Positions 8,685-16,928 of a DNA stretch of 64,000 nucleotides are shown here, piece by piece. Position 1 is the first letter of the stretch. Each line of letters begins with the position of its first letter. The translations under genes and the position numbers were made by a program. The stretch comes from Vibrio spartinae (GTDB lineage Bacteria > Pseudomonadota > Gammaproteobacteria > Enterobacterales > Vibrionaceae): contig NZ_AP024907.1 of NCBI RefSeq assembly GCF_024347135.1, forward strand, positions 859,001-923,000. The letters are read 5' to 3'. The notes beneath the pieces were generated by a model. The model was not told the origin of the DNA. It searched no databases and worked only from the letters and a program-made list of their open reading frames with translations.

Positions 8685-8708
8685 AAAGCCACTTTATATA
8701 GTGGCTTT
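8685..8708 (+). terminator. intercistronic hairpin between deoP and deoX
   Basis: AAAGCCACT (8685-8693) pairs with AGTGGCTTT (8700-8708) around a TTATAT loop. The stem is followed by CATCTTC rather than a long T-run, so it may attenuate or protect mRNA ends instead of fully terminating before deoX 20 bp downstream. Confidence 0.45.
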
Positions 8709-8728
8709 CATCTTCAGGAGATAAAATA

Positions 8729-9748
8729 ATGTACACAATGCCTTTAGGTAAACATTTATTTAATCAACAAGAAGTCACATTGATTCAGTCTGAGCACTTT
8801 ACAGTTTCTGGTTTTAAATATAACTCTGGTGTTGAAGCGCTGAGAATAGAAAATTCGAAAGGTTATTTGGTGATTCTTCCCTTTATGGGCCAAATGATAT
8901 GGGATGCTCAATTTCTTGGTGAAGATCTGTGTATGGAGAATATGTTCTCTGAACCAAAACCACGTCATGAGGTTGTCGCCACGTATGGATGTTTCGCTTT
9001 TCATTCTGGCTTAATTCGGAATGGTTGTCCTAGTCCTGAGGATGACCACCCGCTTCATGGTGAAATGCCATGTGCCGATATGGATAAAGCATGGTTAGAG
9101 ATGGATGAACAACACATCACCATCAAAGGGGAGTATGAGTATGTGATGGGGTTCGGTGATCATTATCTGGCATCACCATCCGTCTCAATTCAGCAAGATG
9201 CCTCGGTATTCGAGATTAAAATGAAGGTGCAAAACTTGGCCTCTGTACCGATGCCTCTTCAGTATATGTGCCATATGAACACGGCATATTTCCCTGATGC
9301 TGAAATGAAGCAGAATATTCCCGATAGTGCGATAAAACTTCGTGAATCTATCCCGAATCATGTCACTCCAACAGCACAATGGCTTGATTTTAATGAAATG
9401 CTCAAAACGCAAGCAAGCCCAATTGCACAGCTCTCAACACCGGATATGTACGACCCTGAAATCGTCTACTTTATGGATAACTTATCGTTGTTCACAGACC
9501 GGGCTCAGTTTGAAATGGCAATCGGGAATGGTAAAACGTTAATTACGCATTTTGATACAGCCATGCTCAATTTTGCGACGCGTTGGATTTTGCATAATGG
9601 CGATCAAAAAGTCGCGGCTTATGTCCTGCCTGCGACATGTCGTCCTGAAGGTTACTTATCTGCGAAAAAGAGCGGCACACTGATTCATTTACAACCGCAG
9701 GAAGTCAGAGAGTTTGCTGTGACGACCGGGATTGTTCAAACAGATTGA
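8729..9748 (+). CDS. deoX: aldose 1-epimerase-like protein (DeoX type, DUF4432)
   Basis: 339 aa, cytoplasmic, with the beta-rich galactose-mutarotase-like fold suggested by GQMIWDAQFLGEDL, GCFAFHSGLIRNGCPSPEDDHPLHGEMP and QYMCHMNTAYFPDAE, where several His and Glu residues are spaced as in aldose epimerases. The deoX gene of Salmonella deoxyribose clusters encodes a protein of this kind, thought to act on the sugar anomer. SD CAGGAG precedes ATG 8729. Last gene of the deoK-deoP-deoX unit. The biochemical role is inferred, not proven. Confidence 0.75.
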   Translation: MYTMPLGKHLFNQQEVTLIQSEHFTVSGFKYNSGVEALRIENSKGYLVILPFMGQMIWDAQFLGEDLCMENMFSEPKPRHEVVATYGCFAFHSGLIRNGCPSPEDDHPLHGEMPCADMDKAWLEMDEQHITIKGEYEYVMGFGDHYLASPSVSIQQDASVFEIKMKVQNLASVPMPLQYMCHMNTAYFPDAEMKQNIPDSAIKLRESIPNHVTPTAQWLDFNEMLKTQASPIAQLSTPDMYDPEIVYFMDNLSLFTDRAQFEMAIGNGKTLITHFDTAMLNFATRWILHNGDQKVAAYVLPATCRPEGYLSAKKSGTLIHLQPQEVREFAVTTGIVQTD

Positions 9749-9755
9749 TCGACAC

Positions 9756-9789
9756 CGTATTGGCGCGTTGGCTGCAAAGCGCCAATACG
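9756..9789 (+). terminator. hairpin after deoX
   Basis: CGTATTGGCG (9756-9765) pairs perfectly with CGCCAATACG (9780-9789). It sits 7 bp past the deoX stop. There is no T-run, so it may be a processing or protective structure, or a weak terminator. Confidence 0.5.
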
Positions 9790-9941
9790 ATCATCAAGCT
9801 ATGGCGTATGAACCGATACGTTGGCAATCAGTGAATTGAACTCAGTCAGCTTGATGCGGGTTCACTTTGCGCATTCACCTTACGTATTACGAATAGTGAT
9901 GCTGGTATCCGCGCCTAAATCAGCCCGGTTGTCTTAGCATG

Positions 9942-9973
9942 GATAGCACAACGTGGGAACATGTTGTGCTATC
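9942..9973 (-). terminator. hairpin after the DUF2000 gene
   Basis: GATAGCACAAC (9942-9952) pairs with GTTGTGCTATC (9963-9973), an 11-bp perfect stem. It lies just beyond the leftward DUF2000-like gene and is the probable transcript end, although T-runs are absent. Confidence 0.45.
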
Positions 9974-9981
9974 ACAACACT

Positions 9982-10403
9982 TTACTTATATAGGCTGAAC
10001 TTTTTAGTGAGCCCTCGTAGAATCTCAGTGTCACCAAAGATGCACAAACCTAAGTACTCTAAGTCAGCCTCCTTGGTTTCTCGTGTTGTCTGCTGTTGTT
10101 CAACTGATCCGCCCTCAATCATTGAGCTTGTAAAGTCAGTGAATTTGAGATGATGATTTATCACTTCTTCCCGTAGCTTATTTGAACTATCTGTTTTCAG
10201 AACAATGAAAGGATAATGAGATATGCTGGGATGAATATTACCATCGATGTCTTCGTAATCAACATGCTGACTTTCGCTATCATCCAATTGATTCGATAAC
10301 CCGACACTTAAGTGTCCTAATACGTTTAGTGTCCTTCCTAAATCCATTTTTTACTTAGAATAGCTACATATCGTTTCTGATTTTTATCTGGTAAAATCGC
10401 CAT
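9982..10403 (-). pseudogene. DUF2000-family protein with a frameshift in an A-run
   Basis: The longest frame (121 aa from 10347) has the DUF2000 core: GNIHPSISHYPFIVLKTDSSNKLREEV, FTDFTSSMIEGGS and the C-terminal LGLCIFGDTEILRGLTKKFSLYK. The expected N terminus lies in another frame: ATG 10403, with SD AAGGG, reads MAILPDKNQKRYVAILSKK and stops a few codons on. Adding one A to the six-A run (T-run 10347-10352 on the plus strand) joins the two into a single protein of about 140 aa, the usual family length. Function unknown; the family has a peptidyl-tRNA-hydrolase-like fold. It could be a mutation, a slippage site or a sequencing error. Confidence 0.7.
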
Positions 10404-10898
10404 AACATACCCTTGTTAATTTTCTATTTGTCACTAATCTTATAAATATAATGATCCCACAAGGTACGATCCTATCGTGAGCTAGCTTAAATACAGAGCC
10501 ATAAAATTATCGTTTTTTCAAAAAAATCAAACAAAATCAGTGTTTCTAAATATGTGTCCAAGATTAATTAGATGGAAATTACATCATTGACACTAAACTC
10601 AAAATTTAAGTTAGCCCTCTTTAGTGTGTGGTTTTTACTAATTTAATAAATTGAAAGAAAAAAGGTCTGTTGATTGCTATCTGTTTGTTTTATTTTTTTA
10701 ATTTTGAATAAAATTACAAATAAAACGAAGCTGTTGAATTCAATGCGATGTTTAAAAGATCGCTTGTGATAAATTCATGGATGACGCTCCGAAAAACGAA
10801 ACAGCAGTATTATTCAAAAAATAGAACACTATTATTCAATCTATTGCTGTGATGAGTCCGTAGTATAAGCCCATGAACTAACATTCGGATAAAGGAAT
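10404..10898. other. AT-rich non-coding stretch upstream of the dioxygenase operon
   Basis: Nearly 500 bp, rich in A and T runs, with no convincing gene on either strand. It presumably holds the promoter of the rightward operon (SD TAAAGGA before ATG 10899). No operator repeat stood out. Confidence 0.6.
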
Positions 10899-11531
10899 AT
10901 GCTCAATATTGTAAATGCTCCTCAAATACACAATTCACTAATTCATAGTACGTTTGAAGATTTAAAAGCAGATAGATATCTAAAAGAGAATTATGTCTAT
11001 AGATATAGAGCTTACAGCGTTGGGAAATATAACACTAAAAAAGTAACTTGGGATGACACAGGGAAATTCTTTCAATCAAAAGATCTAAATAGTTATGCGG
11101 GTGGATTAGCAAGGGAGTTTGTCCCTTTATCAGATGAATCCAAAGAGCACATCAATAAAGTCATTGATGTCGTTGTAGATAATAAAAATATTCCCAAAGA
11201 AAATTACTCAATAGGTTGTCACCAAATAAGAATAGTGGCTCAAGAAGGTGCGATTGGTTACCCGGCACCGGAAGGTTTCCATCAAGATGGCTTTGATTAT
11301 TTAGCAATTTATTGTGTCTCACTTGATAACGTCAATGGTGCGACGTCATTGATTTCCCCTCTAGAGGATGAGAGCACTATTTATGAGCATGCTTTATTGC
11401 CAGGGGAAATCATGGTCGTCAATGATAGGCTGGTTAAACACTTCGTCACACCTATCACAACAAAGCTTCCCGGCTTAGAAGCAAAACGAGACGTTTTCGT
11501 CATCACATTTTCAAAAATTACGAGTGAATAA
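10899..11531 (+). CDS. Fe(II)/2-oxoglutarate dioxygenase (amino acid hydroxylase-like)
   Basis: 210 aa. It resembles the 2OG-Fe dioxygenase family that includes bacterial L-isoleucine 4-hydroxylase. The iron triad is visible as His128-x-Asp130 (FHQDGFD) and His181 (VKHFVTPI), with Arg197 (KRDVFVITF) placed to bind 2-oxoglutarate; CHQIRIVAQEG before the triad also fits. The expected reaction is hydroxylation of a free amino acid with oxygen and 2-oxoglutarate. It overlaps the next gene (a PLP enzyme) by one base, followed by an AzlC/AzlD amino-acid exporter, which supports an amino-acid substrate. Base composition is AT-richer than the deo genes, suggesting transfer. Confidence 0.8.
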   Translation: MLNIVNAPQIHNSLIHSTFEDLKADRYLKENYVYRYRAYSVGKYNTKKVTWDDTGKFFQSKDLNSYAGGLAREFVPLSDESKEHINKVIDVVVDNKNIPKENYSIGCHQIRIVAQEGAIGYPAPEGFHQDGFDYLAIYCVSLDNVNGATSLISPLEDESTIYEHALLPGEIMVVNDRLVKHFVTPITTKLPGLEAKRDVFVITFSKITSE

Positions 11532-12613
11532 TGGCAATTGCAAATTACACAATTCAAGAATGGCTATTCAATGAAGCTCATGGTCATTTTGACTATGATC
11601 TGGCAGAAAGCGGTGTTCAATTCCAATACTTAAAGGACTTAACGTTAAATGACGAGTGGTGCTTAGATTACAGCATCGACCGTGGTGATTTGGCGCTGAG
11701 AAACACGATTCTTTCTCAGTACACTTCCCATACTGATGACTTGAGTAATCTCATTACACATGGCGCCCAAGAAGCTCTTTATATTCTCTATAACTCATTG
11801 TTAGAGCAGGGAGATCATGTCATTTGCACATTCCCTGGCTGGCAGCAAGCATGGGAAGTACCGAAGAACAAAGGGTGCGATGTTTCGCTGCTTGAATGGA
11901 CTCCTGGTATTAAGTTTCCGGTTGCGGAACTTGTAAATACGATTTGCGACAATACGAAGCTCTTGATCCTAAATAGCCCATGTAATCCAACTGGAGCGAC
12001 TTTGGGCGAAGAAGAATGGACACAGATTATTCAGGCTTGTGAACAAAAGGGAATTTGGATAGTTAACGATGAAGAGTACCTAATCGACTTTACTCAATCT
12101 GTTGTGAATAAGTATGAGAAGTCGGTCTCCATTGCAAGTTTATCTAAAATTTATGGATTACCAGCGTTACGTCTTGGATGGGCCGTGTCAAAAAAACAAG
12201 CCCTTATTGAAGAAATGGTTAACTATAAGCGTTACACCACTGTGTCCAACTCTATGCTTCTTGAAAAAGCCGCACTCTTGGTACTTCAAGATAAAGAAAA
12301 GCACATTCAACGTTTTAAAAACTACATTAATGAAGGGCGACCAATACTGGAGCAATTCGCTGAGTTGGCTTCAGCTCACTTGTCTTTAGTCGAACCACAA
12401 AGCACACCTTATGCGTGGTTCAATACGGCTGAGCATATAGATTCTAATGATCTTGCTAAGCAGCTACTTGAGCAACACAAATTGCTTGTTATGCCTGCTG
12501 AAGTATTCGGGGCTAAAAATGGGGTAAGAATTACTTACGCCAGAGACAAAGTTTTTCTGAAGCAGTGTCTCAATATGATTCTTGAAACATTAAATATAGA
12601 ACAAAGAATCTAA
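11531..12613 (+). CDS. PLP-dependent aminotransferase, class I/II fold (capreomycidine synthase-like)
   Basis: 360 aa fold-type I PLP enzyme. Motifs in order: THGAQEALYIL (cofactor phosphate loop, residues about 77-87), NSPCNPTGA (149-157), NDEEYL with Asp180 contacting the PLP pyridine, SLSKIYGLPALRLGW with Schiff-base Lys206 and Arg214, and a C-terminal NGVRITYAR with the carboxylate-binding Arg. The layout recalls capreomycidine synthase (VioD) and small Asp/Tyr-type aminotransferases. In the viomycin pathway a dioxygenase hydroxylates Arg and a PLP enzyme cyclises it, so the pairing here is suggestive. Start ATG 11531 overlaps the dioxygenase stop (TAATG). The substrate is unknown. Confidence 0.8.
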   Translation: MAIANYTIQEWLFNEAHGHFDYDLAESGVQFQYLKDLTLNDEWCLDYSIDRGDLALRNTILSQYTSHTDDLSNLITHGAQEALYILYNSLLEQGDHVICTFPGWQQAWEVPKNKGCDVSLLEWTPGIKFPVAELVNTICDNTKLLILNSPCNPTGATLGEEEWTQIIQACEQKGIWIVNDEEYLIDFTQSVVNKYEKSVSIASLSKIYGLPALRLGWAVSKKQALIEEMVNYKRYTTVSNSMLLEKAALLVLQDKEKHIQRFKNYINEGRPILEQFAELASAHLSLVEPQSTPYAWFNTAEHIDSNDLAKQLLEQHKLLVMPAEVFGAKNGVRITYARDKVFLKQCLNMILETLNIEQRI

Positions 12614-12680
12614 TCAGAAGAAGTTTGGGTGGCGAGTCGGTTTGGTTTCCACCCATCTTTATTCATGCGAGGGAAGGACA

Positions 12681-13382
12681 TTGCATTTATCCAGTTTACT
12701 TAGAGTTTTTAAATTATCACTACCCGTTGCGACAGCCTATATTCCCCTAGGTTTGGCACTTGGTGTCTTTATGGTCTCTAGCGGTATTGCGTGGTATTGG
12801 GCCCCCATTTCTGCGCTAGTGATTTTTGCTGGCTCAATCGAGTTTTTGGTTGTCACCTTTATTCTTTCAGGACAGCCTTTAATTGCGGTTGCTTGGACTG
12901 CATTAATCGTGAATTTTAGGCACATTTTCTACGGATTATCCTTTCCGCTGAAAAGTATGAAATCACGCGTACAAAAGGCTTACGGTGTTTTTGCTTTAAC
13001 AGACGAAACCTATGCCATTGTCTGCGCCAGTAAAGGAAAACCGTTGACGGGTACAGACATTAGCTTACTGCAAGTGATCAGCCATACATGGTGGGTCGGG
13101 GCCAGCTTTTTAGGTGCCGTATTAGGTTCATTATTACCGCCAGAGATTACTGGCTTTGAATTTGCTCTAACCGCAATGTTCATTGCACTAGCCGCAGACG
13201 CTATCAGTAACGATTCAGATAAGTCTTTGCTGTTCTATGCCGCAATATCCTGTTTATTTGGCATGTTAATGGAGTTCTACGTATTAAAGTCTTCTTTTCT
13301 GGGGGCTGGGATAATATGTTACCTATTGCTTATCAGTAAGGACTATAAACAAGCCCAAGTGGAGGTACCGATTAATGAATAG
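12681..13382 (+). CDS. azlC: AzlC-family amino-acid exporter, large subunit
   Basis: 233 aa integral membrane protein. Family motifs are visible: LPVATAYIPLGLALGVF, the GSIEFLVVTFIL region, IVNFRHIFYGLSFP and ALTDETYAI. AzlC with AzlD exports branched-chain or related amino acids. I chose the TTG at 12681 because GGGAAGGACA stands directly before it; the frame is open from a TTG at 12642, but that lacks a ribosome site. It is 67 bp after the aminotransferase and overlaps azlD by 8 bp. Here it probably exports the amino acid made by, or feeding, the two upstream enzymes. Confidence 0.85.
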   Translation: MHLSSLLRVFKLSLPVATAYIPLGLALGVFMVSSGIAWYWAPISALVIFAGSIEFLVVTFILSGQPLIAVAWTALIVNFRHIFYGLSFPLKSMKSRVQKAYGVFALTDETYAIVCASKGKPLTGTDISLLQVISHTWWVGASFLGAVLGSLLPPEITGFEFALTAMFIALAADAISNDSDKSLLFYAAISCLFGMLMEFYVLKSSFLGAGIICYLLLISKDYKQAQVEVPINE

Positions 13383-13707
13383 TGGCCTGGAAATATTTTT
13401 GATTATCTTAACCGTCTCAACAGTTACGATACTTTTAAGAGTTACGCCTTTTGTCGTGATGGATAAGTTGTCATCAAATAAATATCTGGAGTATATCGGG
13501 GCGAAGATGCCGATCGGAATTATGGTATTGCTGGTTGCTTACACCTTTCTGCACATTGATTTTTCTACAGCGCCTTACGGTATTCCACAAGTTATTTCAT
13601 CTTTAGTTGTTTTCGCAGCATATTGGTATTCGAAAAATGCGCTGGCAGCAATAGGAATAGGTTTGGGGATTCACCTTTTCATTGTTAACTACGCGCAATT
13701 TTTATAA
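13375..13707 (+). CDS. azlD: AzlD-family amino-acid exporter, small subunit
   Basis: 110 aa with about four membrane helices, the usual AzlD size. Conserved features include VTILLRVTPFVVMDKL near the N terminus and YIGAKMPIGIMVLLVAYTFL. The start lies inside the 3' end of azlC (8-bp overlap), implying translational coupling and stoichiometric expression. Last gene of the dioxygenase-aminotransferase-azlCD unit, followed at once by a terminator shared with the convergent AraC regulator. Confidence 0.85.
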   Translation: MNSGLEIFLIILTVSTVTILLRVTPFVVMDKLSSNKYLEYIGAKMPIGIMVLLVAYTFLHIDFSTAPYGIPQVISSLVVFAAYWYSKNALAAIGIGLGIHLFIVNYAQFL

Positions 13708-13720
13708 ACGACTCGGAGTC

Positions 13721-13760
13721 AGCAAGAGGTGATCACCCTCGTACCTCTTGCTTTATTTTT
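13721..13760. terminator. terminator between azlD and the AraC gene
   Basis: AGCAAGAGGT (13721-13730) pairs with ACCTCTTGCT (13743-13752) and is followed by TTATTTTTC. It ends the rightward operon and overlaps the last codons of the leftward AraC gene. Confidence 0.75.
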
Positions 13761-14563
13761 CTTACTTCCACAGGAGTGTAGCCATAGTGTTTTTTGAGTA
13801 AGCGATTGAAATGAGCTTGATCAGAATAGCCAAACTCGTGAGCTACTTCTTTAATCTGCTTACCGTTCATTAGTTCACTAAATGCGCTTTCTAACTTCAC
13901 TTGCATAAAGAAGCGATAGGGTGTTATGCCATACTGCTTTTTGAACTTTTTAATAAAGTAGTATTCAGACAAGTTCATTCGCGCCGCCAAATCAGGAATG
14001 TTGATTTTCTCGCGAACTTTCTCGTGCATTAGGTCAATCTCATTCATACCATGTACTGGCTTGCCAAATTCACTGGGTGATGCGTCACAAGAATGTTCAA
14101 CGAGGGCCGTAAATAAATCCCATCCCGTATCTGAAACCTTTTGCGGTGAACTCGTTTCACTTCTGGAAAGTTCAAAGTAGTTTAAAAACAATTCAGTAAG
14201 ACTTGGGTCGAACACGGGTGCTGTATCGAAATGCAACGTGTTTGGGGCGGTGGGGAATTTTATTTTTGCCACTTTCAACATAAATTCAGGCTTTATCCGC
14301 AGGTTTTTGGTCGATAGTAGTTGGCCCCCAACCCCTTCACCGCAGTGAACCATTCCCGGATTGATAATACATAATTGGTTTTCACTATAGTAACGCTTCA
14401 GGTTACCGACTTTCAGTTTTAACACGCCAGTAGTTACCAAAGTAATGTCATAACCTAAATGAAAGTGTGGTGAGCACTCTTGAGCAAGGTTTTCAGCTTG
14501 AGACGTCATAACATCAGGAAAGATAGGGCTTATTTTAAAATCTGAATATTTCAATGTACTCAT
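13733..14563 (-). CDS. AraC-family transcriptional regulator, cupin N-terminal domain
   Basis: 276 aa. The N-terminal half looks like an AraC ligand-binding cupin (HFHLGYDITLVTTGVLKLKVG, LCIINPGMVHCGEGVGG); the C-terminal 100 residues contain two helix-turn-helix units (INIPDLAARMNLSEYYFIKKFKKQYGITPYRFFMQVKLESA and IKEVAHEFGYSDQAHFNRLLKKHYGYTPVEVR). Good SD GGAGTAGTA. It converges on azlD and is the likely activator of the amino-acid operon; AraC proteins of this branch often control AzlC or LysE-type exporters. The inducer is probably an amino acid or its derivative (inference). Confidence 0.85.
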   Translation of the reverse strand: MSTLKYSDFKISPIFPDVMTSQAENLAQECSPHFHLGYDITLVTTGVLKLKVGNLKRYYSENQLCIINPGMVHCGEGVGGQLLSTKNLRIKPEFMLKVAKIKFPTAPNTLHFDTAPVFDPSLTELFLNYFELSRSETSSPQKVSDTGWDLFTALVEHSCDASPSEFGKPVHGMNEIDLMHEKVREKINIPDLAARMNLSEYYFIKKFKKQYGITPYRFFMQVKLESAFSELMNGKQIKEVAHEFGYSDQAHFNRLLKKHYGYTPVEVRKIKQEVRG

Positions 14564-14739
14564 TACTACTCCGTTGACTAAGCACTTTATTTCAAATTAC
14601 AAATGCCAATTATGCAGTTGATATCTTATCACAATGTTGAGTTCTGAAGACTTAAATTTATCGCTCATTAACTAAAAAGTGAACGAAACCTGCCGGTTTG
14701 TACTACCACAACTCCAAATGAATCGATACAGGTAAATGT

Positions 14740-14770
14740 GGGGCAGTGATTGTTGACTGCCCCTATTTTT
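14740..14770. terminator. terminator-like hairpin before the DUF4865 gene end
   Basis: GGGGCAG (14740-14746) pairs with CTGCCCC (14757-14763), followed on the plus strand by TATTTTT. It may end leftward transcription from the DUF4865 gene, although the T-run is on the other side. Confidence 0.45.
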
Positions 14771-14778
14771 AGTTGACA

Positions 14779-15300
14779 TTAGCTGGCGGTGAAGGCTTGG
14801 CCTCGGGCAATATATCCTACCGCGTAAAGGTCATGCGCTTGATAGGTGCTCAGCTCTGCGTTGCGAATCCATGTGACCCTGAGTGGTTGCCAGGCGTGGT
14901 AATTGATGCCTTGGATATCAGTCTGTTGGTTTGCATCATGGGTAATCGATACAAATTGATGTTGCTCAGTGGGCGGCGTCGGGGGTTCATCAATAAACCA
15001 AGTTTCGACTTTTGGCCGGCCGAATTGCTCACACAGTGCTTTAAATCCATCACTGCTAAGAAAGGCCATCATCGCATGATGATCTTGCCACACATAAAAG
15101 GGTGCGTAGCTATTCACGGGGAAGCCATTCACAGAATAGTGATACAGCGCTGCATCTTTACGAGCATATAGGTAAGCCTTGAAGACTAATCCCGGCCAAC
15201 CATCTAATAAATAGCCCTTCTCAGTGATTCTGCGTTCGATGAGTGTCATGTCGTAATCAGCGGGAAACACAAACTTGTATTGCATTGCGATCATTATCAT
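14779..15300 (-). CDS. DUF4865 family protein
   Basis: 173 aa (ATG 15300; ATG 15294 also possible). The N terminus MIAMQYKFVFPADYDMTLIERRITEKGYLLDGWPGLVFKAYLY and the YAPFYVWQDHHAMMAFLSSDGF segment match the DUF4865 family as I remember it. Members have a ferredoxin-like alpha/beta fold related to heme-binding or monooxygenase-type dimers, usually beside a LysR gene. Here it is divergent from a LysR regulator and follows a 40-aa reading frame. Its biochemical role is not known. Confidence 0.75.
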   Translation of the reverse strand: MIMIAMQYKFVFPADYDMTLIERRITEKGYLLDGWPGLVFKAYLYARKDAALYHYSVNGFPVNSYAPFYVWQDHHAMMAFLSSDGFKALCEQFGRPKVETWFIDEPPTPPTEQHQFVSITHDANQQTDIQGINYHAWQPLRVTWIRNAELSTYQAHDLYAVGYIARGQAFTAS

Positions 15301-15305
15301 TTTTC

Positions 15306-15428
15306 CTATTTATCGGTGGCTGAAATATTGGGAGTAAAAGAGCAATCTACACGCTGATTCGTTTCATCGAGGCGTTCAGGCGCGAGCCGGGCGAACATCG
15401 CCATCAGTTCTGTTTCTGTGGTAGTCAT
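15306..15428 (-). CDS. short protein upstream of the DUF4865 gene
   Basis: A 40-codon frame (start MTTTETELMAMFARLAPERL, ends SATDK) with a very good ribosome site (GAGGAAAACCG). It stops 5 bp before the DUF4865 start, so the two are probably co-transcribed. I do not recognise the sequence; it could be a leader peptide or the truncated end of a larger gene. The strong SD and tight spacing are the main support. Confidence 0.45.
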   Translation of the reverse strand: MTTTETELMAMFARLAPERLDETNQRVDCSFTPNISATDK

Positions 15429-15536
15429 CGGTTTTCCTCGTGTGCTTCAATGGACAGGAAAACCATAAGTTGATTTATTGATACAAAAAATCAAAACTAT
15501 TGGTATTAACTATTTTGATTTTTGGGATAATTGGTG

Positions 15537-16406
15537 ATGCGCAGCCTTGATCTAGATGCTTTGCGATGTTTTGTTTTAGGGATTGAATTGGGCAGTTTTG
15601 CTCTGGCTGCCGAGCGCCTGAATCGCTCTCCTTCAGCCGCCAGTGCCCAGTTAAAGAAACTGGAACAACAGTGTCATACAGCGTTAGCGGTGAAGGTTGG
15701 CCGGCACCTTGAACCGACAGACGCAGGGGAGGTGGTGCTGGGATATGCCCGGCACATGTTGCAACTCAATGATGAATTAATGCTCCGGCTGGTGGGGGAG
15801 CGGCTGGAAGGAAAGGTCACCTTTGGCTTACAAGAAGATTTCAGTGATGTGCTCTTGCCACAAATGTTAGGTGCATTTGCACGCACTCATCCGCAAATAC
15901 AATTGCAGTCGATTGTCGGGCGACACCAAGAGTTGCTTGATGGTATCGTATCGGGTGAATTGGATTTCTCGCTGGGATGGGTGGGAGAAAAAAGTGCACC
16001 TTATAGTGAATTTTTAGCGGAGTTACCGATGCACTGGTATGGCCCGGCCAGTCAGCACCTCCGAGAGTCAGTGCTGACGACAAAGCCTTTACCACTCGTG
16101 ATGCTGGACGGCTCATGTCTGATCCGCAAACAAGCCACAGAAGCGTTAGATCATCAAGGTATTCCGTGGAAAATTAACTTTGTTGGCAGAAGCTTAAGTA
16201 ATTTATGGCGTGCGGTGGAAGCCGGATTAGGGATTACCGTGCGTTCTTCTTTCAGCCACCCGGAGAGCATTACCAAACTGAGCGGTTTTCCGCCATTGGG
16301 GACGCTAAGATTGTGTCTGGATCGCAATCAATATCAGCTAGAAGCCGTTCCGGCTCAGTTGTATGAGGAACTGAAACAGCAACTATTGCAGTATCTTGAA
16401 GCGTAG
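15537..16406 (+). CDS. LysR-family transcriptional regulator
   Basis: About 289 aa. N-terminal winged helix (LDALRCFVLGIELGSFALAAERLNRSPSAASAQLKKLEQQ), then a LysR effector domain (GKVTFGLQEDFSDVLLPQMLGAFARTHPQIQLQ, GVVAGLGITVR-like stretch near residue 240). TTG 15531, GTG 15534 and ATG 15537 are adjacent in-frame starts; ATG is preferred. It is divergent from the short frame and DUF4865 gene, its likely targets, with about 100 bp between them. Confidence 0.86.
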   Translation: MRSLDLDALRCFVLGIELGSFALAAERLNRSPSAASAQLKKLEQQCHTALAVKVGRHLEPTDAGEVVLGYARHMLQLNDELMLRLVGERLEGKVTFGLQEDFSDVLLPQMLGAFARTHPQIQLQSIVGRHQELLDGIVSGELDFSLGWVGEKSAPYSEFLAELPMHWYGPASQHLRESVLTTKPLPLVMLDGSCLIRKQATEALDHQGIPWKINFVGRSLSNLWRAVEAGLGITVRSSFSHPESITKLSGFPPLGTLRLCLDRNQYQLEAVPAQLYEELKQQLLQYLEA

Positions 16407-16471
16407 GGGAAAGTTTGGGCTCAGCCCTCATTCGTGAGTTGAGCCAGTTGATCTTTCATATGACGATGACC

Positions 16472-16921
16472 TTACTGACTCATCCGATGCGGGCCGGCGC
16501 CTTTCTCGCCTAATTGATCGTCAGGGTTAAGCAGCCTGCATCTTTCAAGAGAAAGACAGCCGCAGCCGATACAGTCTGTCATCATGTCTCTTAACTCGGT
16601 TAACTGGATGATTTTCTTATCCAACTCTTGTCGCCATCTGACACCCAATGCTTCCCAGTCTTCCAGCGTGACACGGGTACGATTCGGCAGGCCTTCAAGC
16701 TCAGATAAAATGTCATCCAAAGAGAAGCCGGTCCGCTGAGCAACCTGAATCAGAGAGACAATCCGAATGATATGTTTGGGATATTGTCTGTGGTTGGAAG
16801 CGTTTCTGTGACTTTTGATCAAGCCTTTTTTTTCGTAGAAGTGTAACGCTGATACTGCAACCCCGGTTCTTTCACTCAGCATACCGACAGAGATCCACTC
16901 AGGCATTATTTTCTTTTGCAT
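16472..16921 (-). CDS. soxR: redox-sensing activator SoxR (MerR family)
   Basis: 149 aa. MerR helix-turn-helix (ISVGMLSERTGVAVSALHFYEKKGLI), dimer helix, and the SoxR [2Fe-2S] cluster motif CIGCGCLSLERC, with Cys117, 120, 122 and 128 in the diagnostic C-x2-C-x-C-x5-C spacing. SoxR is oxidised by redox-cycling compounds and then activates promoters with over-long spacers. ATG 16921 is the outer start; ATG 16906 gives a length closer to some homologues. A SoxR-type operator lies immediately upstream. Confidence 0.93.
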   Translation of the reverse strand: MQKKIMPEWISVGMLSERTGVAVSALHFYEKKGLIKSHRNASNHRQYPKHIIRIVSLIQVAQRTGFSLDDILSELEGLPNRTRVTLEDWEALGVRWRQELDKKIIQLTELRDMMTDCIGCGCLSLERCRLLNPDDQLGEKGAGPHRMSQ

Positions 16922-16928
16922 TGGTTTA

